The notes under the pieces were generated by a model. It made no database searches and had not been told where the DNA came from. It saw nothing but the letters and a program-made list of their open reading frames with translations. From NCBI RefSeq assembly GCF_028649655.1, contig NZ_JAQSLN010000005.1:1409-65408 (forward strand): 64,000 bases of DNA. Reading direction: 5' to 3'. The position numbers were made by a program, and so were the translations under genes. The first letter of the stretch is position 1; each line of letters begins with the position of its first letter. Below are positions 40,888 to 48,776 of the stretch, piece after piece. The DNA is from Halobacteriovorax sp. GB3 (lineage in GTDB: Bacteria; Bdellovibrionota; Bacteriovoracia; Bacteriovoracales; Bacteriovoracaceae).

Positions 40888-43086
40888 CTACTTCTTAACC
40901 GGCTTCTTTTGAGGAGGTCTCTTACCGCCAGGAGGAGCCTTTTTCTCTGGAGGTTTCACTGGAGCACCGGTATGTCTTGGTTCGTTACTAAAAAGTCCTC
41001 TCGGCACGTTATATCCCTTTTTTTCAAGGATCTCGATAAACTTAGGGATAAATCCACTTGCTTGGAACTCTCCAACAATTTTCCCGTTTTTATCCATATC
41101 TTTTTGATTGAAAGTAAAAATATCTTGAAGTGTGACAACTTCCCCTTGAATCCCACCAATTTCTGTTACATGTGTGACTTTACGAGAACCATCATCTAGA
41201 CGCTTCTGCTGTACAATCAAGTGAACAGCACTAGCGATCATTTCTCTAATTGCCTTTGGAGTTAGTCCAGCACCAGCATACTGTACAAGTGTTTCTACAC
41301 GCCCAATACACTCTCGCGGATTGTTTGAGTGAATTGTTGTCATCGAGCCGTCATGCCCTGTTCCCATGGCCTGAAGCATATCGAGAGTTTCACCACCACG
41401 ACACTCACCAACGATAATTCTATCTGGTCTCATTCTCAGCGTTTGTTTTACAAGACAGCGGATATCAATTTCACCGTCACCTTCTAGCGAAGGTGGTCTC
41501 GTCTCAAGGCGGACAATATGATCTTGAGGGAAGTTAAGTTCGGCAGAGTCCTCACAAGTAATAATGCGTTCATTTGCTTGAATAAAGCTTCCAAGGATGT
41601 TGATAAGTGTCGTCTTACCTGATCCAGTACCACCACTTACAATAATATTTCTGTGAGCTTCAACTGCAATTCGCAGAAAGTCGGCCATATTCTGAGTGAC
41701 AGAGCCAAATTTGATTAAGTCTTTGTAAGTTAGTCTTTCTGTTGGGAACTTACGAATTGTAATACAACAACCATCAATAGCAGATGGAGGAATAATCGCG
41801 TGAACCCTTGATCCATCGTGAAGTCTAGCATCTACATATGGAGTTTTCTCATCGATCCTTCTACCAATAGGAGCAACGATTCTTTCAATAACATTTAGAA
41901 CCTGTCGATCATTAGTGAAAGTAATATCTGACTTTTTAATTTTTCCACTATGCTCATAAAAGATCTTATCTGGGCCAACGACCATAATTTCAGTACAATC
42001 ACTATCTGCAAGAAGGTCTTCTAAAGGTCCTAATCCAAGAGCTTCATCGAGAATCTCTTTAACAATTCTATTCATATCTTCTCTAGATTTTAGAATTGTT
42101 TTTGTATCTTCTTTATTAAGGAGTTCAACGACTTTTTTCTTTGTCTGCTCTCTTAAAATAACTTGAGCTTTAGGATCATTGTCATCACTCTTTTTTAGAT
42201 CCATCTCATCAACAAGACTTTTATGAATTCTTGATTTTAAATCTGTCCATACACTTTTAGACTTAGGATCAAGAGCTCCACCAGCGGTTCCACCACTCTT
42301 AGTTCCAATATCTGCAGGTTTATTAAGGCTAGAAAGAGTTCTAAGAACGTTCTTTTGTTGAAGTTTATTAACTACTTCAATAACACCTTTTGCGAAAGAT
42401 GAATTCTTAGCGACAACAAGTGCTGGTTTTTTTTGGTTTAGAGCAAGAACACATGTTTGATCATCTTTTGGAATTGCTGAGAACACTCCTTTACCAATAG
42501 TTTTACCTACAACTTCAGGAGTAACGGGATGCCCTTTCTGATGCTGGTTTAAAATAACTTGCATCATATCTTTTGGAAACATCATCGTAACAAGTTCAGA
42601 GTACAATCTTTTTGTCTGATTTAAAGCGAGAATATCAGGAGTTACAACAATGAAAATCAATGTCGAATATTCCAAGGCCTTGAGAGTTAAAGGCGTTAAT
42701 TCAGAACCACCATCAATAATTGTATATGGAAAAATTCCAGTACAGGCCTTCAGCGTTTTCCCAATACCTTCCGAATCAACACTATCACTTTCATTTGGAT
42801 CACTTGGCATTCCAATATAATTCACTCCCGAAGGGTGTGGTGAAACAAATTGAATAATAGATCTTGGATCAATTGCTCCAGGAAACGAAGCAATATCTCG
42901 AACTGTCTTTTTCGGCTTTATTCCCGTAATAAAGTTCTGATCCCCACTGGCCCTTTGATCAAAGTCCATAAGTAGAACTTTACTTCGAGTTGAAGTAGCA
43001 TAAGCAAAAGCAAGGTTCGCTGCAATTTGCGACTTCCCTTGTCCTCCCTTACCACCAATAACTGTTATAATATGACCTTTGGCCAT
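40888..43086 (-). CDS. CpaE (TadZ)-CpaF (TadA) fusion ATPase of the Tad pilus
   Basis: A 732-residue two-ATPase fusion. Residues 1 to about 255 are a MinD/ParA-like CpaE/TadZ domain with the deviant Walker A GGKGGQGKS (residues 11-19). After a linker, residues from about 320 to 690 are the CpaF/TadA secretion ATPase with Walker A GGTGSGKTT (near 480), ECRGGETLDMLQAMGTGHDGSM and GRVETL. The end is a proline/lysine-rich tail (PPEKKAPPGGKRPPQ). The TadZ part localises the machine and the TadA part powers pilin assembly; here the two are covalently joined. Its ATG overlaps the secretin stop (TAATG). Confidence 0.9.
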   Translation of the reverse strand: MAKGHIITVIGGKGGQGKSQIAANLAFAYATSTRSKVLLMDFDQRASGDQNFITGIKPKKTVRDIASFPGAIDPRSIIQFVSPHPSGVNYIGMPSDPNESDSVDSEGIGKTLKACTGIFPYTIIDGGSELTPLTLKALEYSTLIFIVVTPDILALNQTKRLYSELVTMMFPKDMMQVILNQHQKGHPVTPEVVGKTIGKGVFSAIPKDDQTCVLALNQKKPALVVAKNSSFAKGVIEVVNKLQQKNVLRTLSSLNKPADIGTKSGGTAGGALDPKSKSVWTDLKSRIHKSLVDEMDLKKSDDNDPKAQVILREQTKKKVVELLNKEDTKTILKSREDMNRIVKEILDEALGLGPLEDLLADSDCTEIMVVGPDKIFYEHSGKIKKSDITFTNDRQVLNVIERIVAPIGRRIDEKTPYVDARLHDGSRVHAIIPPSAIDGCCITIRKFPTERLTYKDLIKFGSVTQNMADFLRIAVEAHRNIIVSGGTGSGKTTLINILGSFIQANERIITCEDSAELNFPQDHIVRLETRPPSLEGDGEIDIRCLVKQTLRMRPDRIIVGECRGGETLDMLQAMGTGHDGSMTTIHSNNPRECIGRVETLVQYAGAGLTPKAIREMIASAVHLIVQQKRLDDGSRKVTHVTEIGGIQGEVVTLQDIFTFNQKDMDKNGKIVGEFQASGFIPKFIEILEKKGYNVPRGLFSNEPRHTGAPVKPPEKKAPPGGKRPPQKKPVKK

Positions 43087-44579
43087 TAACGTGTTCTCCT
43101 TCTGAACTTTCTTTTAATTTCTTCTGTTCCTTGAGAAGCAGACTGAATGATCTCAGGAGTGACGAAAACAACAAACTGACTTTTACCAGATGTATAGTTT
43201 TTCGATCGGATGAAAGAAAGAAGTCCAGTACCATTTTCAACTTGATCTGCTCCGTCAGGTGCATTCTTGTCAAAGTCTGTACTACTTGTACTTACAACAA
43301 CTCCACCTACAACTGCTGATTCTTTCGATTTAACAACAACTGAAGTAGAGATATCATTTGAAAGTTTTGTTGGCGGACTCCCCACAGTTGAACTTACAGA
43401 AATGCCTAGAGCAAGATCAATACTCTCTCCTGATAATATTGTAGGCGTAACATTTAAATTAAATCCTGCGGTAACCGACTGAGCTCTTGTAAACTCATTT
43501 GTTCCAACACTAAATGTTTGTTCAGAGTTTTTCTTAATTGTTCCTCTTGTTTTATCTTTCGTTACAAGAATCCCTGATTGAACAATACGTGCATAACCTG
43601 CGGCCTTAGCTGAAGATAACTTTGGAAAAAGGTTCGCAATTGTCCCAGAGAGAGTTCCATTAGACTTAGTTGTAACTCCTCCATCTGTCGTTTTCCCGAA
43701 AGAAATCGACCCTCCTCCTTCACTTAAGCTAGGAGTCCATTTGAAACCAAAGACTTTATTATATTCTTTTTTAAGCTCAACAAACTGAGCCGTAATTTTG
43801 ATAAGCTTTGGTGGGGGTTGTGGTTTCTGCTTCTGATTAACAACAATAAAGTTATTAATAATAGGTCTATTCTCAACTGTTTGAACTGCTTCAGTTCTCT
43901 GAGAGAGTGTTTGAATTCTATCAGGTAGGTAGGCAACAGCAATCTGTTCTGCTCTAACCTTATCTGCTTCATTAGTAACAATACCTTCTAACCAGTAAGC
44001 ACTGTTTACAACTCTTACTGAAACGTCTTTCATATTAGATCGTTGAATTTCTTCTTGCATTTTTTTTGCAATATATCGTTGCGTCTGAGGTGAGAGTTCA
44101 ACAAGCCTTAAAACTTCGGGATACTTATCCAAAACCAGAACGACCAGACCAATATCATTGGGAACAACGATATTCCCACCAACATAGACGTCTCCGCCTT
44201 TAATTCCAACTTCAATACCTTCAACTTTTGCAAGTTGCTCTTTAATTTTTTGAACTAATTTCGATTGATCAGTAGCTGTAACATTAACAAGAAATTTTGC
44301 CTTAATATCACCGGCCGTATTTCTGATTGTTACAGACGTTTGTCCAGGACCTCTACCTTTTAAGGTAATCTCCCTCTTTTGAGGTATGAGTTGATATGAG
44401 AGAATTTTCTCATTACCGATTTGAACCTTAGTAGAAGGTGCAAAGTTCAATTTCTCAATATGATCAATCCCAAGGACAAGTTCTACTACAACCTCTTTAG
44501 GCTCTTTATCTTGTGCCCAAGACATTGAGCTCATAGCGACAAAGATAAATATTAGAACTCTTGGAAAGATAGATCTCAT
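43086..44579 (-). CDS. Tad pilus outer-membrane secretin (CpaC/RcpA)
   Basis: A 497-residue secretin with a signal peptide (residues 1-22, ending SWAQ). A pilus-formation N-terminal domain follows (VELVLGIDHIEKLNF), then BON-like segments (YVGGNIVVPNDI, WLEGIVTNEADKVRAEQIA), and the C-terminal secretin domain (GYARIVQSGILVTKD, FNLNVTPTILSGESIDLALGISVSS, VGGVVVSTSSTDFDKN, QFVVFVTPEII). It forms the outer-membrane channel for the pilus. Encoded between CpaB and the CpaE-CpaF fusion as in typical Tad operons. Confidence 0.92.
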   Translation of the reverse strand: MRSIFPRVLIFIFVAMSSMSWAQDKEPKEVVVELVLGIDHIEKLNFAPSTKVQIGNEKILSYQLIPQKREITLKGRGPGQTSVTIRNTAGDIKAKFLVNVTATDQSKLVQKIKEQLAKVEGIEVGIKGGDVYVGGNIVVPNDIGLVVLVLDKYPEVLRLVELSPQTQRYIAKKMQEEIQRSNMKDVSVRVVNSAYWLEGIVTNEADKVRAEQIAVAYLPDRIQTLSQRTEAVQTVENRPIINNFIVVNQKQKPQPPPKLIKITAQFVELKKEYNKVFGFKWTPSLSEGGGSISFGKTTDGGVTTKSNGTLSGTIANLFPKLSSAKAAGYARIVQSGILVTKDKTRGTIKKNSEQTFSVGTNEFTRAQSVTAGFNLNVTPTILSGESIDLALGISVSSTVGSPPTKLSNDISTSVVVKSKESAVVGGVVVSTSSTDFDKNAPDGADQVENGTGLLSFIRSKNYTSGKSQFVVFVTPEIIQSASQGTEEIKRKFRRRTR

Positions 44580-45389
44580 TTACTTCCCTTGGTATTTTTC
44601 AGAGAAAAATTGCTTTGCTCTTACACCTGTATCATCCCCTAAGACATCAAAGATCTTCGTTTCTCCGATATTAACTTTTGTTTTATCGTTAATATTTCTA
44701 AGAGAAAGATATGGCGGATACGGTGAGTACGTTAAAAGAAAAATAAGCTTTTGAACCTGAAATGGATCGAGTTCAATCGTTACTGTATTATAATTTGCAT
44801 ACGTATTAAGTTTCATCTTCTTAATAACTGTTGGTGTTTTAACTCCAATGAGAGGAAGGTTATTTGAAACACTCATTCCCGTTGAAAGAACTCTTACATC
44901 TTGAAGAATAGTCTTTGTTGTTTGTAAGTCTTTACGTCCAGAGGCATAGTCAATAGAGGCGATAATATCAACTCGATCCCCAGGTTTAATCAGCTTCGAA
45001 ACCGCCTGTTTATCAGTAATACTGATTGCGATGGCCCTTTTTTCTACAGAGACCTCTCGAGATAGTCCTGTTTTCTCACCAGGAAATGTTAATCGAGGCT
45101 TCGTAATTTGCTCACCTTTCAAGATAGGAACAGTTGCAATAGTATTTTCAACTTCCCTCATTGTTTTAAAGTGACCGGGAGCAAGGAATTTTTGAGGAAC
45201 ATTCATTACCGTTACTTTAGAATCATCAAGAAGTTCAAATTCCTTAATATCTGTCTTAGCAACAACAACAGAGCTCATCGTCCCATACTTCAATGTCAAT
45301 GATGCTTTTTGGTCTTCTACATAGGTATAAACCATAAACATTGCAAAGACTGCGATGATCAAGGCCAGTGTAAACGATCTAGTATTCAT
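44580..45389 (-). CDS. Tad pilus assembly protein CpaB/RcpC (SAF domain)
   Basis: A 269-residue periplasmic protein with an N-terminal span (FTLALIIAVFAMFMVYTYV) and a SAF-type domain (VVVAKTDIKEFELLDDSKVTVMNVP and KGEQITKPRLTFP). Then comes the RcpC domain (EKRAIAISITDKQAVSKLIKPGDRVDIIA) typical of CpaB. It is thought to gate or stabilise the secretin. The gene abuts the secretin gene directly. Confidence 0.9.
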   Translation of the reverse strand: MNTRSFTLALIIAVFAMFMVYTYVEDQKASLTLKYGTMSSVVVAKTDIKEFELLDDSKVTVMNVPQKFLAPGHFKTMREVENTIATVPILKGEQITKPRLTFPGEKTGLSREVSVEKRAIAISITDKQAVSKLIKPGDRVDIIASIDYASGRKDLQTTKTILQDVRVLSTGMSVSNNLPLIGVKTPTVIKKMKLNTYANYNTVTIELDPFQVQKLIFLLTYSPYPPYLSLRNINDKTKVNIGETKIFDVLGDDTGVRAKQFFSEKYQGK

Positions 45390-45470
45390 ATTTCCTCTTT
45401 CAACCTAAATACGTGTTTTAATTAAATTTTAACATTCCCTTAGGTCAAAAGGAGGGAGGCAAGAAAGTTC

Positions 45471-45974
45471 TCATTTATATGTACAGATGTCGCGAGCGCG
45501 ACCAATATAATCCCGACGATAATAGGCGCCTTCTTTAACGTAGCTTTCGCCACAAATTCCAAAAAAGGTATAGGCCCTAACATATGCTGTCTTGGTTTGC
45601 CCTGGAATTGGATTTTTACAATCTTCGGAATCACTCAAACCGTCTCCAGGCATACTAGGAAATTTATAGCAAGCACCATGGTACACATCACCCTCTTTAC
45701 TTGCTCCCCAGCCAATGATGTAAGTTGATGTCTTAACTAGACCCGCGCCATTAGCAATATCCAAGTCGGCAACAGTTGGAACATTCGAGTTTCCAGATAA
45801 GAGGCGAAAGGCATATCCTCGCGTAGCTTTTTGTTGATTAATCGAAGCATTTATCGCGTTTCCAGCATTCATCATGACCGCAACAATATACAAAATAAAA
45901 GGGATGAATATGACAAATTCAAATACTGACTGACCACTTTCATCAAGAAATTTATTTTTAATTTCTTCTTTCAT
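45471..45974 (-). CDS. TadE/TadF-like pseudopilin (second)
   Basis: A 167-residue minor pilin-like protein. The N-terminal SGQSVFEFVIFIPFILYIVAV shows the prepilin pattern (Gly-Gln, Glu at +5 or so, hydrophobic helix). The rest is a soluble periplasmic domain with five cysteines. I use the ATG at 45974, which overlaps the TAA of the upstream gene as TAATG. It lies between the first TadE-like gene and CpaB. Confidence 0.75.
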   Translation of the reverse strand: MKEEIKNKFLDESGQSVFEFVIFIPFILYIVAVMMNAGNAINASINQQKATRGYAFRLLSGNSNVPTVADLDIANGAGLVKTSTYIIGWGASKEGDVYHGACYKFPSMPGDGLSDSEDCKNPIPGQTKTAYVRAYTFFGICGESYVKEGAYYRRDYIGRARDICTYK

Positions 45975-46534
45975 TAACATCCATTATCAAAAAACGTTAC
46001 ATATTGATTACAATTCGTCCCAGCGGCCGTAAGCGCTTCACATATTCTCTCAACACATTCACTTCTTGTTGGCTCTCTCCCCAGAAAAGACTCTGAAGTA
46101 AGATTCAACGTCTGATTCGTTCCCACTAATGAAGGAGAAGGGAATCTTTGTTTAAATTTAACATAGGGTCCGACATAGGACTTTCTCCCACCAAAATCAG
46201 GAGAATTGACTTGAAAATCAACATTACTAGCATCTAATAAAGACAGGACTTGATAACTTTCAAATACTTTTTTGGCTTCATCAGCAGCAACTGGATCTGC
46301 AGTAGATGAACCAGCGAGATTGTTATCTATAACAAGATAAGATCGACTCGCCATAAATGTTGCATAATGAACAAGAAACCCATTCGTATAAACTAGGGCA
46401 AGACGGACAACAAAGAAAACCAGTCCAATGGCAAAGGTCATTGTTGTCAAAAACTCAATTGTTGATTGTCCGCTTTCTTTTCTAATACTCTTCTCTTGGA
46501 GTAAAGAATCGCGACTCTCCAGAGATTGGATCAT
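45974..46534 (-). CDS. TadE-like pseudopilin (first)
   Basis: A 186-residue minor pilin-like protein with the segment ESGQSTIEFLTTMTFAIGLVFFVV. I propose the ATG at 46534, because the reading frame further upstream runs out of phase through the 46482-46799 pilin gene and looks non-coding there. Overlap with that gene would be 53 bases. A start nearer SIRKESGQ would need an unusual codon, so the start is uncertain. The C-terminus has four cysteines near its end (CVERIC, NCNQY, DNGC). Confidence 0.68.
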   Translation of the reverse strand: MIQSLESRDSLLQEKSIRKESGQSTIEFLTTMTFAIGLVFFVVRLALVYTNGFLVHYATFMASRSYLVIDNNLAGSSTADPVAADEAKKVFESYQVLSLLDASNVDFQVNSPDFGGRKSYVGPYVKFKQRFPSPSLVGTNQTLNLTSESFLGREPTRSECVERICEALTAAGTNCNQYVTFFDNGC

Positions 46535-46799
46535 AATATGTCTCATGTTGTTCATTACCATAAACACTAGTCGTAGCATCCGTTCCAGGTGAGCCATGAC
46601 GATAAGAATATTCAAATTGACTTCTAAGAGATGCAAAGAGATTTGAATTGTCTCCAAATAACTGCTTAAAGGCATTACTTTTAAATACTGTTGCACCAAT
46701 TGCTATGACAACAACGAGAACTAAAATATACTCAACAGTACTTTGCCCTTTTTGATCTACACAATGTCTTTGAATAGATTCCATCCTAATATTAGCCAT
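46482..46799 (-). CDS. Flp-type pilin-like protein with extended tail
   Basis: A 105-residue protein with GQSTVEYILVLVVVIAIGATV, a clear pilin/pseudopilin prepilin helix. A polar soluble tail of about 60 residues follows. It starts inside the TadV gene (43-base overlap if 46799 is used; an ATG at 46784 is the alternative). It may be a minor pilin or pilus tip protein. Confidence 0.75.
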   Translation of the reverse strand: MANIRMESIQRHCVDQKGQSTVEYILVLVVVIAIGATVFKSNAFKQLFGDNSNLFASLRSQFEYSYRHGSPGTDATTSVYGNEQHETYYDPISGESRFFTPREEY

Positions 46800-47260
46800 C
46801 CTAGTAAAATAACTGGTGCATAGGAAAATCGTTTTCCAAAAACACCTTTAATGAAATTTCTATCTTTCATTCTAAGGAATAATATAAAAGATTGAAAGTT
46901 CTTCAATAGATTAATCACAAATAGAGTTCCACCGACTAAAACAGTCGCATATAAAAGATATTCAAATGCCTGATCGTGTAAAGATATTGGAACACATAAA
47001 AATAGAGTCGCAAGATATTTTGCATCTCCACCTCCCATGATCCCGAGAGCAAACATCACAAAACCACCAAAAAAGAAAAGTAGCGGAAACTTTATTAATT
47101 CAAGGCCTAATTCATAAGAAGAAGGAAAGATGAAAAGAAAAAGAACAGCAAAAGCTAGATGGAGATAAGACCAATTATTAGAAATCTTTCCCTTTTTAAA
47201 ATCGATATAGGAGACGACAACAAGCTCTATTAAGAAGAAGAGGTAAATTGAAAGAGGCAC
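46757..47260 (-). CDS. Prepilin peptidase (TadV/CpaA, A24 family)
   Basis: A 167-residue membrane aspartic protease. The two catalytic aspartates are seen in SYIDFKKGKISN and in the GxGD-type motif MGGGDAKYLA. About five membrane spans are predicted. It removes leader peptides from the Flp pilins encoded on either side and lies one base from the preceding pilin stop. Confidence 0.9.
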   Translation of the reverse strand: MPLSIYLFFLIELVVVSYIDFKKGKISNNWSYLHLAFAVLFLFIFPSSYELGLELIKFPLLFFFGGFVMFALGIMGGGDAKYLATLFLCVPISLHDQAFEYLLYATVLVGGTLFVINLLKNFQSFILFLRMKDRNFIKGVFGKRFSYAPVILLGWLILGWNLFKDIV

Positions 47261-47469
47261 TAGAAGTTCCTATTCCCAAAGGCCTTATGTAAACATTGAC
47301 CTTCACATGCACCAATCGTAAGTTGTTGTGTCAAATGATAGGCCATGCTTCCAACTGAAGAACCTAGATAACTACCAATCCCCTTCACCATTCCAACAGC
47401 AAGTAAGGCCATAAAGCTAAAGAGTAATAGGTATTCAATTAAAGCTTGTCCGCTTTGTTTTTTATTCAT
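47260..47469 (-). CDS. Small pilin-like protein
   Basis: A 69-residue protein with SGQALIEYLLLFSFMALLAVGM, a pilin-type helix, and a short soluble tail with two cysteines (GACEGQCLH). Its length is near that of Flp major pilins. It overlaps TadV by one base. Which of the two short pilins forms the filament cannot be told from sequence. Confidence 0.78.
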   Translation of the reverse strand: MNKKQSGQALIEYLLLFSFMALLAVGMVKGIGSYLGSSVGSMAYHLTQQLTIGACEGQCLHKAFGNRNF

Positions 47470-47547
47470 GAGAAAATTTTAATCGACAAACGCGAGAATG
47501 CGCAACACAAGGCATCTCCTTCTTTAAGCGAAGAAGATAATAGGAAA

Positions 47548-47595
47548 TCCAGACTTTCTTTTAGATAAACTAAAATTAATTATTGAAAGTCTGGA
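47548..47595. other. Long inverted repeat at end of flp gene
   Basis: TCCAGACTTTC (47548-47558) is the perfect inverse of GAAAGTCTGGA (47585-47595), with a 26-base loop. It covers the last codons of the 62-residue pilin gene. On the minus strand it is not followed by a T run, so it is more likely an mRNA-stabilising or attenuating hairpin than a simple terminator. It would limit how much of the operon downstream is expressed relative to the pilin. Confidence 0.6.
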
Positions 47596-47768
47596 TCATC
47601 GAGAATGTTGTCAGCTTTTTCAAACACTCCACCCGTTAAAGCGGAAAGCTTTTCTGTAGCTTCTTTCTTGAATTTGAAAACGATCAAAGCAACAACTGCA
47701 ACGAGTAGGATATACTCTGTTGACGTCTGCCCATCTTCATTTTTCAGAAATTCGTAGAACTTCTTCAT
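47580..47768 (-). CDS. Flp pilin
   Basis: A 62-residue Flp-type pilin with a short leader MKKFYEFLKNEDG, the processed TSTEYILLVAVVALIVF helix and a short tail (ATEKLSALTGGVFEKADNIL). It is the promoter-proximal gene of the Tad locus and has its own strong GGGAGC ribosome-binding site, as expected for the major filament subunit. Its 3' end lies inside a long hairpin. Confidence 0.85.
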   Translation of the reverse strand: MKKFYEFLKNEDGQTSTEYILLVAVVALIVFKFKKEATEKLSALTGGVFEKADNILDDPDFQ

Positions 47769-47874
47769 AGTTGCTCCCTTTATGAACCTATCTCCTTATC
47801 GTCTGTGTTTAAAAAAAGTTGAGGGATTTCTCTCACTTTTTCACCATACAGCTCCATTTCAATCATTATAACCC

Positions 47875-47880
47875 GACGCA
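47875..47880 (-). promoter_or_regulatory. Candidate -10 element for the Tad operon
   Basis: A TATAAT hexamer on the minus strand lies about 110 bases before the flp start codon. No convincing -35 hexamer is seen at 16-18 bases, so activation is likely or this is a weak promoter. The leader includes a possible short hairpin with GAGAG and CCCTC arms. Confidence 0.4.
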
Positions 47881-47958
47881 TCATCATATAAAATGAAAAA
47901 GTATTTGAAATCACCTAATTTCAGCAACCTATCATAATTACAAGAAAAATTTGTTTTC

Positions 47959-47988
47959 TTGAGTGCTGACCCCAAAATCTAGTATAAT
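47959..47988 (+). promoter_or_regulatory. Sigma-70 promoter of 6S RNA
   Basis: TTGAGT (47959-47964) is followed after 18 bases by a perfect TATAAT (47983-47988). Transcription would begin near 47995, exactly where the terminal stem of the 6S-like RNA begins. Confidence 0.75.
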
Positions 47989-47994
47989 CTTAGC

Positions 47995-48182
47995 TGGGTC
48001 CGGTAGTTGGCAAATGACGAGTTTCGCCCTACAAATTATGTAATCGGAGTGGTCCCTGATTACTGTGAGCAAGCTCATAACTAGACCATTGGTCTTTTTC
48101 AGTGAGAAGCCTAACGTAGTTACTAACCGCTGCCACCTGTCAAATGACGGGCGGAACCGAGAGATCAACTATCGGACCTGTA
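47995..48182 (+). ncRNA. ssrS: 6S RNA
   Basis: A structured RNA of about 188 bases in a 477-base stretch with no gene. Its ends pair: GGTCCGGTAGTTG (47997-48009) with CAACTATCGGACC (48166-48178). A second helix joins GTTTCGCCC (48021-48029) with GGGCGGAAC (48149-48157). The central part holds GTGAGCAAGCTC and GAGAAGCC, which match the conserved GTGAGCATGCTC and GAGAAGCC parts of enterobacterial 6S RNA, and a GTAATC/GATTAC hairpin on the 5' side of the bubble. Length matches E. coli 6S (184 bases). 6S RNA mimics an open promoter and binds sigma-70 RNA polymerase. Bases 47769-47994 otherwise hold the Tad promoter and this promoter; 48183-48245 show nothing clear. Confidence 0.85.
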
Positions 48183-48245
48183 TTCCCTACCTTTTAACTC
48201 ATCCAATTTATTGACAGTCAATCTCCATCCATTCATTATTAGAGT

Positions 48246-48776
48246 ATGGATAGTATGACTTCTACTGAACAAATTTCCACGAAATGGATTGAAAACCTCG
48301 CTCTTGAAGAATTAAATATGGAAGAGTCTGGTATTGTTAATTTTAACAACCACCTAAACCCTGCCTATCTTCTCGAAGAGTCTTCAATTGATTTCATGAA
48401 TCAACTGCGTGATCGCTTTGAACTTTATACAACTAAGTTCAATGAGTATCGTGGTATGCATACAGGAAATGGTATTAAGATTTTCAAAATTTCTAATACA
48501 GTTAATGACTTCATGCTATTTCGTAATTCTTTAAGATTGATTTTTGCTAGAAAAGCTCATGATCTTATTAACATTGGCTTTCTTGCCAATGGTAAAGATC
48601 TTTTTTCAGCAAGAATGTCACATGAAGAAGATCACGGAGCACCAAACGTACATGAAATTAGGGCCCATATCGGTCCATTTAATAATATTACATGGCGTTT
48701 TAATGGTGAGATCGTTGATCCTGATGCACTTGTAAGGCATTACATGACAGAGTTCATCACAAACTCTGCTAGATAA
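48246..48776 (+). CDS. Hypothetical protein
   Basis: A 176-residue soluble protein with no signal peptide or spans, mixed alpha/beta in appearance. Notable stretches are WIENLALEELNMEESG near the start and HEEDHGAPNVHEIRAHIGPFNNITW near the end, which contains several histidines and acids that could bind a metal. A second ATG nine bases downstream is an alternative start. It follows the 6S RNA and its end overlaps the convergent RmlD-like gene by 8 bases. Family not recognised. Confidence 0.6.
   Translation: MDSMTSTEQISTKWIENLALEELNMEESGIVNFNNHLNPAYLLEESSIDFMNQLRDRFELYTTKFNEYRGMHTGNGIKIFKISNTVNDFMLFRNSLRLIFARKAHDLINIGFLANGKDLFSARMSHEEDHGAPNVHEIRAHIGPFNNITWRFNGEIVDPDALVRHYMTEFITNSAR

Noticed and set aside
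46535-46699. Extended N-terminus of the first TadE-like frame (about 55 residues)
   Set aside because: This part runs out of phase through the pilin gene at 46482-46799, whose product is a clear pilin; the extra residues look like shadow translation, so the start was moved to 46534.
47938-48168. A 76-codon minus-strand frame over the 6S RNA
   Set aside because: It covers the 6S RNA on the opposite strand and has no recognisable protein features or ribosome-binding site.
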